Part shown: piece by piece, positions 44,136 through 57,763 of the stretch
Position numbering within the stretch: position 1 is the first letter of the stretch
How the letters are laid out: every line of letters starts with the position of its first letter
DNA from: Isoetes taiwanensis
Lineage: Eukaryota > Streptophyta > Lycopodiopsida > Isoetales > Isoetaceae
DNA: 64,000 nt
Assembly: GCA_021234155.1 (NCBI GenBank)
Contig: JAJEKV010000158.1
Coordinates: 989,820-1,053,819, forward strand
Reading direction: 5' to 3'
Program-made: the position numbers and the translations under genes
The notes under the pieces: generated by a model
Seen by the model: only the letters and a program-made list of their open reading frames with translations
The model's database searches: none
What the model was told of the DNA's origin: nothing

Positions 44136-46901
44136 CTAAAAATAAAAAATGAAAGCAATTACAAAAGTCCCATTAAACCTGACTATACTAATAAAGCGTA
44201 AAAGATCTCTTTGGAAAATGAGTGTTCTAAACTCTTTTATGTCGCATCATTATCGCTTTCTTTGATATGTAGCAAGTCATTGACTAATATTAGGGCCACA
44301 ATCGTTGCCAAAATGATACAAATGCAAGCTTTATGCACTTACAAATGTAAAACCTCCTGTTAAATGTGCACTTACCTCATTAGCTTCAATAAAAGCAAAA
44401 GCCCTCAAGCAGCAAATAACAAGAAACACAACATTTTACATATACATGCTGGAGACTTAATAATGCCGGTGACCAACAATGCTTTCTTTTAATAAGAATC
44501 GCAACAAAACAAATGTATTCTAAATGGCGTACCACCTCTTCATATTGCTCAACCTTTTAAAAAGTTTCAATATGAAATTCTTGGCCATAGATTTGTTTTC
44601 TGTCGCTTCATATCTAAAAATTTATTCATTCGAACCAAAAATTTTCTCAAATTTTCACAACCGACTCAAAGAGTGGGATTTAAAAGGTTCCACCAAAGCG
44701 TAGAATAAAGGGTAAGCAAATCGAATGCCAAGGCTAAAGAAAACTGCAATAGTCTATGTGCATAACCAATCTTTACCAATAACTTCAACGTGCTCGTCAA
44801 TTCCTCGCCAATACATGCAAAGGTAAAATTCTAATTCCTTGAAAAACACAACTCGGGTTGTAATCGCTTAATTGACGCCACAATTGTAAGCCCCAAATCG
44901 TTTTTGATGGAGTCAGGTAGAACATCCGGTTCGAGATGCGTAAGCAAGCAAGATCTGGTGCTCAAATTTTAAAATTCGCCATTCTCGCCATTCGAAGTTG
45001 GTCAGTTCTGAGCTATTTTTGGACCAAAAATTCCCACTATTTTGGATCTATTATTTGATGCAAAACTAACATATTGTTACCATACCGATGCTTTAACCCT
45101 ACAATCACTATTGTAACGGGTTCCTTATTCTATAACTTATTCAACACCATTTTATCTCGGTAGCTTATAACTAATTGAGCCGCTTGAAGATGCAAAACGC
45201 ACCGCTAACGAACCGGTCCTCTGAGGAATGTTGAACCCCTCGATGAAGACATGACCCCCATGAACATCCGCGCAGACTATTATATCAAGCTATCAGCATG
45301 GACGCTTGCACCCAAAGCTTAGAGTAGTTATCAAGGTTCAACATGCAAGAGCAAATACAAATTTTGACAAAGCTGCTAACGAAGAATCAATCAAAAATGT
45401 ACATACATAAGAACCCCAAGTGAAATTTTAAACAAAGACCAAGCCATTATATCGCATGTATAACATAATCCTAAGCTTAGAGCAAGATAGAATATGTAAA
45501 TAGAGATGTAGGGAGCGCCCAAAGCCTAGAGAGAGACTAAGCTTAAAACCCGGGTGTTCGTGATGTACCAAAAGTTCTAAGCATACCAAGAACATAATAA
45601 TCCAAACATTAATGCCGTAGGAAAAGGGAAATATTATGAAGAGAGATCCAAACAATAACAACAGCAAGAGAAGAAGACAAGCTATAAGAGGAATAATAAT
45701 AAGAACATGGACTCATCTAAGATCAAGAGTCCTAACCGAAACTTCAACAGCTGTGGTAGAAACGTAAACAAAGAAAAATTAAGATAACTCTAAAACTCCG
45801 GAAAGTGGAAGCCTTAAGGGTGTCTCTAATCGCCAATTCTCAGGGATCGATCATGAGAGGAGCATCCGAAGCGCCTTTGTTCATCCCAACTAAATGACAA
45901 TGGGTAGAATTCACGCTAAAACAAGTTTCGGCTGAAAGTTGTCACATTCCGCGTAATCAAGCCCCGCCTTCAAGATTAGGCACAACTTCAGGAAACAAGC
46001 TTGGTCATTAAGCTGCGTTTGCGATAATCAGCCAGCTTTTCCTCTTTCAGCTAGGCTCTTTTCCATTTGTAAATCCTTGGAGAATAGTGGCTTTGTTTTG
46101 CTTTCACCCTTCTTCCCTTCCCATACACGTGAACCAAGTACAAGATTGGGCTTATCAGTGAAAAGGAGAATCAAGGAAAACTAGAGACAACCAACCGGGT
46201 TTATATGAGGTAATAAGGAAGTCGGTCGATTCTCGCCCCAAGGAGATATGTCCGCTGATTCCAACAACATCACCTTTGCAAGAGCTACCGGTAAAAATGC
46301 AGAAGACATCTCCTGGGCCATCACTAGCCCGATAAGATTAGAGGAAAACCCTAATGGTCAGAAGCCCAAAGGTTTTACAAAAAGGAAAATTAAGAAATAG
46401 ATAAAAGAAAACATTAAAAGTCTAATAATAAAGGAGATAGCAATAGTTTAAGATCCAAAGAACCAATGGGACAAAAAACTACCGTATGATTACAAGTAGT
46501 AGAGTCAATACAAGAAACCAAGAGATAACATAAAAAAAAAAAACCGGTGATACAAAATGGTCATGTTTCAGTGCTTAAATCTGATACAGAGTTGCAAAAT
46601 TTAAAGAATTTAAGAGCTCTTGCAACAGGGACTCAGCCAAGTGATTAAGAAACAAAGAAATAATTAAGAATTAAAGAATGAAAAACATTGGAGTGTGAAA
46701 TTAAAAAGAATGAAAGGATGAAATAAGACTAGGGATGAAAAAGCAATTCATCATTCATCCCCGTGATATTCTATTAACTTCATCTCAAATTCAGCCTGCG
46801 GACACCTCCCCGCGAAAGATGTAGCTTTATCCATCTTTCCCGTATCATGGTGTGATGGGAAATTACAGTAATATGAGCCATCTGGGCATTATGATAAAGG
46901 A
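44136..46901. other. Intergenic, no recognisable feature
   Basis: AT-rich. I see no supported coding region or RNA gene. The minus-strand frame at 45428-45667 is hydrophobic low-information sequence. Confidence 0.35.
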
Positions 46902-46994
46902 GTACTTTGAAAATATATATTTTTTGCAGAAAATGCATGCATTCATTGGTATTGAATGACTTTGAAAATACATATTATTGCAGCAAATGCATAT
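46902..46994. repeat. Two-unit tandem duplication, about 56 bp period
   Basis: ACTTTGAAAATATATATT-TTTTGCAGAAAATGCAT is followed by ACTTTGAAAATACATATTAT-TGCAGCAAATGCAT. Confidence 0.75.
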
Positions 46995-49200
46995 GTACAA
47001 TCATCGCCAATTATTAGAGCATGCAAATGTATGTTAAGTGTCGGATAGGACCATCAAAGACACAATGAGCAGGAATACAATGCTATTTATTGTAAAGCCT
47101 GGATGAAGCTAACCTCACTTTCAATATCGTTTGTTAAAGCAATTTTAGAACATTTTATCACGACTCAACAGTCCACACCATTATTGTATCAGATATTTGG
47201 CTATTGCAAGTAGCTTGCATATTTGGCTTCCATAACTTTGCATTTCGGATTCGGCCAATTCTCAAAGATCCCTCGGCTCTTCATTTTAAATCCAACACTT
47301 ATTCCCTCGGCCATCGCTGCGGTAACGCCATAGCTTGTGTCTTAGGGCCCCTTGAGTGATCAAGAATAGATAGAATCAAAATCGGGCTTCCTCGCTTCTC
47401 TTCCAAAAAATCGATCCTTATGCATAGGTGTCCAATCCTCAGATTCCCTTTACAACACTTCCCAGTTGTTGTTTGCGCACTCTATTTTACATTTACATTA
47501 CCGCCCCATACCTTCCTCACAAAGACTATATATATACTATACCTATAAGTTGACATGAAATTGTGCTCTTGTTTTATTAATACTGCATCAATGTAATTAG
47601 TATATAAAGTAATGATGATAATGCATTAAAAATAGAATCGCAAAATTAGACATAAGAAATAGAATTGAGTGCTTAAATCTAGCTGTATGCCTTCAACCGG
47701 GTTTACCAAATGAAGATGGGAGGATGATAAGCTTACATAGTGTGAATCATCGTGAACAAAGTTTGATGATGAAGTCAATTAAGCAGGAAAGGTGATTATT
47801 CATGGATTTCTGGCCTTTTAAAATATTGTTGATCTTTGTAAAACTCTATTATGTTCTTTGTTTTGCGCTTGAACTAAAACTCTGAATACGAGGGAGAAAT
47901 AACCCTTACATAGATATATTTTGAATTTGATCGAAAACTTTAAGAAATACTTAATTTCTAAAAGTGATATATTCGTGTTCATCAAGCTTAAAACTTGCGC
48001 TCTTTCATATTAATTCGTTATTGCAACTATTTCAACTGCGAATATAAGAAATAATAGTTTTAAAAAAAATTAAGCAAGCAACTACTTACGCAATTATATG
48101 TAAAAGTATGTATTTTAATGATTTAATAAGTATTTTATATTTCCAAAGAACGATTCAAAGTAATTTTGAAATGAGAGGCATGCATACCTGTGATAATATC
48201 GCTATATGGTATAACACCGCATTCATACCAAACTTACCTTAACAACACCTGACTCGGGATTAGACAAAATGAGCTAAGTAAATGATTATTATTGTCTCTT
48301 CTCGTGAGTCGACTCTAAGGAATCAAAAGCTTGTAATAAATCATGTTCTCGCTAAAAAGACATCGAAGATCGCCAAGTAGATTTTACTAGCTCTGCTGCT
48401 AGACAATCCATTTCATCGCCCAAGCCCGCAACTTGTGTCTCAATATTTTTGGTAATCCAAGTTCCACCATGTCACTCGGGTGAAAGTCCCTTTTGGAAAC
48501 TACTCTTTATGGTTAAGATGGATACCCTCACCACCCGATAGTAGTCATATTCTATATTCAAATCGTATATTCTAGATTGTAATTTTCTTTGGTTGACATT
48601 TTGGCAACTTCTATCACTGTGTGGCGTAACTCTTTGTAGCAAAGAATAGAGTCGCGAAGATGATCATAACGCCAAATCCATCGGGCAAAATATGTAGTCA
48701 TATAAAACCTACAAAAATTAATGTATTATGATTATGCACCATTGCAAAAGTACAGCATGTGCCTATTGAGCAACATCTATCCAAATCTACATCCTATTTC
48801 TGGATATTTGATCAGAAGAATGGAAGAAGAAGCTTCAGATCAAGCTAAAGCACCCTATCTTTGTTAAGCCAACCCCACAAACAAGCTTGTACCTCTTCCC
48901 ATTTGATAGTTTTGCTCCATTATTCATGTATACCCTCTGTTTTTATGATAGAAATGAAGCCAAGAGTAATGAAACAGCATTGAAGATGTGAAAGAGGCTA
49001 GCGGCTGTCCCATCCCATCCGTCGCCCCTGTCTTCAAAAGCTCAAGCCTTCTCTATTTTAAGGCCTTTTTTTTATGTACATATTCCATACCATACTTAAA
49101 AGTGATAAAAATATCTTATTTTCAATTAAATTCTTTTCTCCCAAACAAAAAAGTTATAAAAAAGCATTTGCCAACTCAAGTTGGAATAACAACATAAATA
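46995..49200. other. Intergenic, no recognisable feature
   Basis: AT-rich, with no recognisable coding, RNA or repeat feature. Confidence 0.35.
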
Positions 49201-49525
49201 TGTCGATTACATAATGTGCCGAACGCTATCTTGCTAATAATAAGTGCCGAAAGCAATGTACGTATAGCACTTTGTCGCTAATCGGTGCTAACTCTGACCC
49301 TAAATCGGCCATATAGTGTGGTGGTATAAATCGATAGACTACTATTCTAGTCCTCACCAATTGTATATATATTCATTGTAATGCTATGTACTAAGCAATG
49401 CTCATGAGATTATATTCTATTGCTTTCCTCAATAGAGTTATTCTTGTTCGCCATTCCCATCTCTTGAGTTGATCTTGGCGGGTTTGTGCTGGTTTGGCAC
49501 TAGTTCCATCATGGTATCGTGACGC
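49201..49525 (+). mobile_element. Probable copia-type LTR 3' part with degenerate primer-binding site
   Basis: The block from TGTCGATTACATAATG to TAGTTCCATCA looks like an LTR. It contains the TATATATATTCATTG and CTCAATAGAGTTATTC words common in plant copia LTRs. It is followed immediately by TGGTATCGTGACGC (49512-49525), close to the tRNA-Met primer-binding site TGGTATCAGAGC. No confident pol domain follows. The 5' LTR limit is a guess. Confidence 0.4.
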
Positions 49526-52384
49526 TTTTAAGGAAAGAATAGAGCAAGCTATTGGAGAAGCATCCAAATTGGATTGCCATCGCTTCCGTGGAGTTCTTTG
49601 GTCGAGATTTGGTGGTGGAATATCTCATTTGCGCGATTGAGAAGATTCTTATTTTTGGCTTGGAGGAAGTGTTGGGAGGAGAGATTCATCTTCCGCCAAG
49701 TTCCGTGTGATTCGAAGTTTTCCAAGACCTTTTGGCGACAAAATTCAAGATCTCAACTTTTCTCGTAGGTGCTTTGTTTAGGAGAATTTGTTTTCAACCA
49801 TCTTTTTGGTCACGAAAATAGGAGAAATTTTATGGATCCATCTCGTTCTCACGTAATGCAAAGCCGCTAATAATAATTACGATGTTTTGGAAGAAGTTCG
49901 CGGTGAATTATTTTGATATTTAGTGACATGGGAGCTTGTTCGATTAAGACTTTATCGCTGACTAAGTCGCCAGATGTCGGGCAGTAAAACCGTAAAAGCC
50001 AGGTTTGTCAAAATATTAATAAGAGTCAATTGGTCATGAAATCAACCATTTGCTCCCCGTGAGGAATGTCATGTTTGCTCCGGATTACAGCTCTAATATC
50101 ATGTCCGGCCGGGTCAATTTGATAAAGCAGCCATCACATTGTTCCCTGAAATGACAGTTTTATCTCAAGCAGGGCAGGAATTCACTTGAAGGAATTGACT
50201 AAAAGTCCGCAGCTCATGGCACAATGGACGCACAGCTTATATGTTCTTTGATGGTTATGTTCATAAGATCAACATGGTCTTGTATGTGCCGATTTGACTA
50301 TTGAGCACCGTGGTGCATGCTCGTTTGTCATGTTGAGGTAATTGCTTGTATATGCTTAGACAAGAACAAGATGGTTACGCATCTCCCTCAAATGCGTCAA
50401 GCTTGAGTGTGTCAGCGGCCATCTCTCGAAAAAGCAACCTCAACAAATTTTTTACAGCCCTATGGTCCATGAGCGTTGGCTCTTTCGTGAGTCCACACTT
50501 GAAGCATCAGAAGCACTGGATCCAAAGACTACATAAAGACCTATTGTAGCACCTTCTATACCTCCTCGTTGAACCTAGGAGATCAGCACGCCTTAAGGAA
50601 AAATAAATTGCTGCGTAACCTGCTGTCGCAGACCTCGCTGTACCTATTGTTGAACCTAAGAGATCAGCCTAAATGGTGAGATCAAGTATGAGCTAACTAA
50701 GGAGAGAAGTGTCCCCAAATAAAAATGGATTCCATGCTGGTCGCTTTACCTCGGTTGCAGGCTTTTGCCCAATTGATACAACGCGTTTGGAGCTTCATGT
50801 TGAGGGTATATTGTCCCAGAGACCATAGGTGTTAGAAGATAAATACCGCTTTGTGAGTGACCTAATAGGCAAAAGACTTTTTGAACCATTCTCTTGCATG
50901 TACTCTTGCTAATTTCAAAGGCCCTTATGGAAATCTCGAACCTTCAGCAACACCATAATACCTCTATGTTGCATCGCCTTGTGGAAAGAAGGCTTTCTAG
51001 TAGATTTTAATAATGCAAGCAAGCAACAACAGAGCAAACAAGATGTAATATGCGCTAGCTTCTAAACTCATGATATATTAAACCCTAAAAATAATATTGC
51101 CACGTGGCTTCGCCATATAATGAGGTGAATCTTAACCAAAAATGGGCAGTCCGGTGGACTAATTACGCGAACTCTCATATACAAAAGTCTTCCTCTTAAA
51201 TGCTCCGTGTTTTGATTTAGAAGTCTGCCTCATTGAATTAAACATAGAATTCATAGAATAACCATCCCTACAAGAATCCTTACATCATGCAAAAATCTGT
51301 GCATCCCAACAAAAATCATGCAAAATCTTGTAAAAATATACCCCGGCTTCTTATTCCCGGCCTTTGCACTCTTGCCCATGCTAACTGCCTCGCGCTTCAT
51401 CTCCACATCACCTCGGCCAAGAGTCATCTCCTTACATCGCTCCCTCGCTTTGCTAATGAAAAATGCATTGTGGCTTTCCATACACATAAAATATAAGGAA
51501 AAAAAAACCCCAAAGATATTAGGAAGCCCAAACCCCAATTTCTGACGTCATCTTTATACGTTTTTGATATACCAATACTTGCCAAAGCTATAATAAACCT
51601 ATAGCCCCTCGGCCCATTCTCAATAATTTTAAAGATAATCGGTGACACCTTTTACTCATAGCCCAAGTTTCGAATACTTCGCAAAGCTTGATTTTGCTAA
51701 AGCGGATAATTAGAAGCAATAGTGATAATTGAAGATAATGTTTGATAAAAAATAGGGATGAATAAAATTTGTGGCCAACCACTTTCAGATAGAGGGTATT
51801 CTCACAGTTGCTCGGGTATAAGATTTTGGTTTGGTATTGTATGCAAAGTTGTATAAAGAGGGGTTTTAAGGAGCTTGATGTCAAGTTTTGAGAAGCTTCA
51901 TTTCATGAATGTTTTTTTGACCCTCTTCTCTCAATGGTTTAAGGAAGGAAACTTTCAATGCTTTCTTGACCTTCTTGTTTCAATGGTTTGGAAATTATTT
52001 GGACAACATTTAGAAAGTCCTGGACTGAAGACACGAGCTGCGATCCACGACCTGTATGCCAATAGCTGACGATGGATTTCGATCTAAGTAGAGTTCACTG
52101 TGGTTATTTGCTTGCTATGTTTTATGCCGCATCAAGGTTTGTGAGGGCTTCTCCAATCTTTAAAGGCTTTGTGAGGCCTCACTGGGCTTCACTCATCCAT
52201 CGAAGAAAACCAAAGGGATCGACCTCCAAGTCATTACACCGCACAATACCCGAGGTCGTTCCACTGTGATTTTGGCTAGCAATTTTGGCCATATTCGTGC
52301 AGAGTCTTTAAGCAAGAAAATACATGGACCTTTGATGTGGGAGATTCCATAGAATCTTCATGATGATCTATGGGTCCGTAGTCA
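49526..52384. other. Intergenic, possibly eroded copia internal sequence
   Basis: Fragments such as EPRRSARLK (about 50572) resemble the linker between integrase and RT in copia polyproteins, but nothing is long enough to call. The frames at 51251-51545 on both strands and at 52072-52269 have no recognisable family. Confidence 0.3.
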
Positions 52385-53290
52385 ACAAAACAAGGTGTCA
52401 AGACGCGAGGGTTGCCCTCCGGCCCGTGGTGTATTTGCATGTTTTTTTATTTTGTCTAAATTTGTCCAAATGTATGCCTAATCTCGTAGGGAAAGAACCT
52501 TATTCCACCTTTCAAAACCTCGTGATTTAATTAGAAAGCAAACACTCTATTTGTAATGCCTAAGAAGTAGAGAAGTAAGGGCTCCCGCCATTCTTATGCT
52601 AAGTAGTGAACGAATTCAAGAATAAACCCTATACTATTGTTTAAGTTGTGCCTAAGGACTCTCAAAACCTTTGGGCTTCATAAGCAACAAATGTATCCTT
52701 CCACCCAATTGAGTCAGTCAAGAAAACCTACATATGCAATTACCTATATCAGAATAAGCAACATAAGCATAACATTTTAGAGGTGAGATTTTTAAGATAA
52801 CCTTTGAGATCCGCCGCTTCCCATCCAAGAGGAAGCTTTGTTATTGGACCCAATTCCAAAGAATCGAGAAGGGGAGCTTCCTAAGAGATCAAGAGTATGG
52901 CTATGGCTATATCCCATTTCTATCAATTTAGGGCATGAACTGAGCAATTAGATGGTAAGGATGAAGTCTTACCTAATGCGATATACACTCGGCTATGGGG
53001 CCACCACCGTCCAAAGTCTCGCCAGCATCGCCGAGCATCAAGAACAACATCAAACCCCGACACAGAGCAACCATTTGACTAGCTACCGTAAGACGTCTAG
53101 CTCTCCTCATCATAGCCCCAAAACTCATGCCGGCACCGGGTTAGCCGTTTCGAAGATGGATGCTCAAGAACAACGCCATCGCTTAATTTTTATAGCAAGT
53201 CATTATATTCCCCTCGGCATATTCTAGTACATACTTAGAATATGCCATAAACTCATTATAAACAAGGGCTGCCCCTGGGGCAACCTAAAA
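52385..53290 (+). repeat. Hairpin-ended repeat family, copy 2
   Basis: The right end is GGGCTGCCCCTGGGGCAACC (53266-53285), preceded by ATTCTAGTACATACTTAGAA and TATGCCATAAAC. The body from 52950 (AGATGGTAAGGATGAAGTCT, GGCTATGGGGCCACCACCG, ATGGATGCTCAAGAACAAC) matches the 57.2 kb copy. A possible left end at 52393 (ACAAGGTGTCAAGACGCG-AGGGTTGCCCTCC) resembles 21.98 kb. There is no clear protein. Confidence 0.65.
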
Positions 53291-56200
53291 ATGTTATTAC
53301 ATTTGATCAAAAATACCCTAGGTGTATTTTTGATATTTACAAAACTTGAAGGCTATATTTGGAATTTCCGTGTGATAAGACTCGAACGTAATAGAAACAT
53401 GGCCAACGCTTGTGTTCGATTTGCCCCGTGTCGTAGGGAATACAATTACCAAGAAAATATTGGACGATTCATGAAATTGAATACAATCACCAAATTGAAT
53501 ACATGCTCATAGAAATTCTTCCACTACTCATGAACAATATGTTCACTGTGAATGATTGTGGTTTTGTATGTAAAACATTAAAATGTAGCGTCTACCACCC
53601 GTGCATCCTACTATATGTCCCGCTTGCCACAAGCCCAAACAACTAATCAAAACTCCTCGCCATTTACAACGCTAGCCAGTTGTTCTCGACCTATAAATGT
53701 CCATGTTACAAAGTCAAATGACATTCAAATCTTTGGCACTTTCACAGCGGAAATGTTGAGTGCATTCGGTCAAGCAATATTTATAGCAAACAAATTACCA
53801 TCTCTTTCAAGGCTCATTCATTCATGTCCTATGCCACATTTTCGGCCAAAACAAAGATTCTCGCGAACCGCTTGCCATGCCTTCTCGCAGCTATAACCAC
53901 AGTTTTTGATGGCATCTCTTCAACTCTAGCTCTAATCACTATTAATTCAAATCTCAAAAACAACAAGCATTTTGGCTATCACCTTGGACCAAGTAAGTAA
54001 ACCTTGATTGTCGAGGAAGTTTTTTACCGTTGAATTGCATTCAACTATGTGTTCCCGCTTTTCCTCCCTTTACATGTATAATAAAGATGTGGGATAAGAT
54101 TCGCCTAAAAATGGAAAGCCTCCCCGAAAGCTTTGTCCGAAGATGACATTGATAACGTATTAATGAAGAGGATCCAAATGATGATTACTTATTAAAGAAT
54201 TGAATATCCTTGTTGGTGAGGGTCCGCGAATAAGCCATATTGCACGACATTGGCTTCAGATAAAACAAGGATATCCGCCTCGCAACCACACTACCATTAA
54301 GAAAAAATTAGAAACGATATTTATATGATAACTATATATTAGCTTGAGCATAACCAACTCACTTTCAGGGCACTAGGTCCTCATTTTTAACTCCATTTGC
54401 AAATCCCGAGGAGCTTCTCGCCACTATGAATTTTCTCGATCCAAAGTTACAGTCGCATCTTTTCTTATATGTACGTGATGCATGTACCTAAGTACGTAAA
54501 TTAGTGGAACATACTAGCTTCCACTCTAAGAGAAATCGCTATATAGGAGTCCATATACCATCTCGCGATGCAACCTTGTTTTCTTTTCAAGGGCCCATAC
54601 AGAGTCCCACCCACATCCACTTTTCCGTTATTGACAAATATCCGGCCGCCACCAAGTCAAAAGTGCACCGCGGAAGAAATCCTTTCATCTCCCGCAAGCA
54701 TCGACAATCTTATAAGGTAACGTACCAAGAATAAATGCTCGCCAATGAACAGCACATAAATGACAAGAGGAATTTCCTTCTTGTCCGCTCATTTGTCGCC
54801 GGCCCAAGACATCAGAATAGCCAAGTAGCACCTCCACCGAAATATTGGGAATGTGACTATATCCATGGTGTCCAAATTCTTCATACATGTTGCTGTAATG
54901 ATTGTCGATACTTGTTGCTTGACGCAAAGAAACGGGCTTCTGGCCTTGTTCGTAAACTTACAGCTTGCCTAAAGAAAACACGATGTTCTCCGTAAAACTT
55001 GTGCTTGCTTGCCTAAGGGAACAAGCATACTATTAAATAATTCTAGCATAAACTCATGCACATTACCTATTCCCTCATTATCACGGCCTCGTTAAGAATT
55101 CAACATAAACCGACAGAGACAAAGATAAGCGCCTTTCTCACAGATAGATTTAATGCTTCACGCCGCCGAGATACAAGAGCAATAAAATCCTTAGGAACTA
55201 CCTTTGACATTAGTTGATTTTCGGCCACTAAGAATGGATATGATTTTGAGTGCTTGCCCCTTGTTTCTCGGGCCGCTTTTACATTTTTCATTAGCCTCGA
55301 GCTTTCAAATTCCCGCTATCAATAACCCACGCACTGGCAATTTCGTACTTTTGTTTTTCATAATGGCAGCACCGACTTGGCTATGTGCTTCAAAAAGATG
55401 ATCCGCCATCGATTGTCCGGGGCTTCAAATTTCGCAGCTGTCCACAACATGCCTTCGATCCTCATATGATAATAGCAACCGCCTGGTGCCGTTTAGGGGA
55501 TGCCGGTGTTGAAGCATCTCAATAGGAAGCCATACCGCCTACATATCCTCACTATTAGTGAAACCCAAGAGTCATTCTCATCCTCAAAGCGTAATCTCAT
55601 CATCCGCGAAATTTGTCCGGCTGCTATTGAAAAAGGAACTAGACTGCTCATGTGAGGATACTACCTTCTTTTGTCGGGCTGCCTGCGCTATAATGTCACT
55701 TTGTGATCTAGCAACTTCGACTTTCACTAGCCCCTTCAAAAGCCTCGAAATAACATTCAAATCGGGCCAATGGACACACAAAATTCTCCCTCTCTCACAA
55801 AGTTCTTACAACATAGAACTCAAGCATAAGGAACTCAAACCTAATAGAGGGTTCACTCATCATAGGGCCATTAAACAAACAAAATTTGACAATACGACAA
55901 TATGATTATTCCGGACAAACAAGCACAAGTCTTACTTCTCGCCAATCTTCCCATTGGAACCTTCGATTGCAATAACCGTGATCTAATTAGGAAAAGAGAC
56001 TAAATTTCGGTATTGCGCAATATGCATGGCTTATGATTCCATAAGACCTTCATTGCTTTCTTGTGGTCTTTTTCACATAATTCATTAGCTTGACTAACAA
56101 CCTCGTAACAAAACAAAGAAAAAACACTATATACATCTTGGTGGCCCATGCTACAAAACTACGCTTAAATGTGACGGTAAGGAAACATTATGCGTTTATA

Positions 56201-57209
56201 AAGCCCGTGATAAGTTCCGCCACACTTTGGGGAAGTCAAAGGAATCACCTTTGTGGAGAACACATGCATCTAAGCTATAAAGTACCAGCAAGTTGTGTCA
56301 ATGACGAGTGTAGCTGTCTTACTCCAGAGCCATGATCCTGTGCAAGTGCTCGTAAAATAGGTATCATATATCTTTCACCTTCGTGATGGAGACCGCGAAT
56401 AATGCTTGATCAGAAGGCATCCGGTCGCGACGATCTGATTGTTCGCCGCGGATCGGCTACTATACCTTTTGCGTAATTAACATTGGCTCTTAAAACCAAC
56501 TATACAATTATAAACCGGACTTATTATTTCAAATCTCGTTTTCAAAGTGCAACCGCGCAGCTTCTCATGATATACTTATTATTATTCAAAGCTACTTCTT
56601 AACTAGTTAATACCGGCTAAAGAGGGTTTTAAAATCAGGCATGTATGCGTAAGCATCTACTGTGAATGACGTACGCAGCTTCCCAACCGGGCAATTATAT
56701 TTTGATACTCTGTCGCCAAGCATTTTGTTCCGCATCATTTGTTTCTCGTGGTCCGAACTCCCTTCCCCGAAGCTTCAAACTCTAAATTGCCACACAATAA
56801 CCTTACAATATTGTTAACCTCTTCTTTGGTGTACCTATGCTGTTCGCTAAGATGCTCATGAACTCGTGAAGGAATGCCAACAGAGCTTTATTAGATTGAC
56901 CCGCCTCGAAGCACTTGTGATTGAGCCTCGCGACATTGCCCACGCATTGCCCGTCTAACCGTTTCTTTAGTAGACATGTCGGGTAACGCCAAACCCTTTG
57001 TAGGCCTTCGTTGCCCTTCTTTATTGACTTCACAACCGATCAGAATTCTCCAGTTAATAGTTTTCCTATTCCACCATGCCAAAGCTCAATCTGTGATGAG
57101 TTACCGCCAGTCCATTGGGCATTCCTAAAAGCAAAATTTTCCACTCTCGCCGTAACAATATAGAATCGTACCTATCTGCCTTACTCCCCGCTTGATACCT
57201 TTGAACTAC
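53291..57209. other. Intergenic, no recognisable feature
   Basis: Short frames on both strands. Some look protein-like (for example minus 55584-55781 and minus 56803-57033), but none has a recognisable family and none can be joined into a gene model by eye. Confidence 0.35.
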
Positions 57210-57570
57210 AATTAGATGGCAAGGATGAGGTCTACCTACCTGCGATATACATCTGGCTATGGGGCCACCACCGTCCAAAGGTCTCGCCGTAAGCATCATC
57301 GTTATCAAGAACAACATCAAACCTCGATCACATAGCAAACTATTTGATCAGCAATGCGATCTAGCTCTCGATGCCTATAGCCCTAAAACTCCATGCCGCA
57401 CCGGCAGTCGGCTGGTGATGGATGCTCAAGAACAACTACACCACGCGATTTACACTCTATAGCAAGTTTTAGCAAATATTGCATATCTCGCATATATTCT
57501 AGTACATACTTAGAATATGCCATAAACCCACATAAACAAGGGCTTGCCCCCCTAGGGGCAACCCAAAAAA
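57210..57570 (+). repeat. Hairpin-ended repeat family, copy 3, upstream of CPN10
   Basis: It shares with 52950-53290 the words AGATGGCAAGGATGAGGTCT, GGCTATGGGGCCACCACCGT, AAGAACAACATCAAACC and ATTCTAGTACATACTTAGAA. It ends in the hairpin GGGCTTGCCCCCCTAGGGGC-AACCC (57540-57564). The end lies about 0.2 kb upstream of the CPN10 start codon, so it may contribute to that promoter. Confidence 0.75.
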
Positions 57571-57763
57571 GCATAACCGTAAAGAAAGTGATAAGAATTG
57601 AATTCAGAATATGTAATATATTTTATAAGCCTAAAACCCTAACGGCTAAACCCTTTCCATCTAGACCGTCGGTGTTTTAAGCAACGATCTGCGATCGCGG
57701 AACATTCCAGACTTCCGACTCCCACTTATTTTTCTGCTTTGTTTTCCGTTTCCGTCATTAGCT

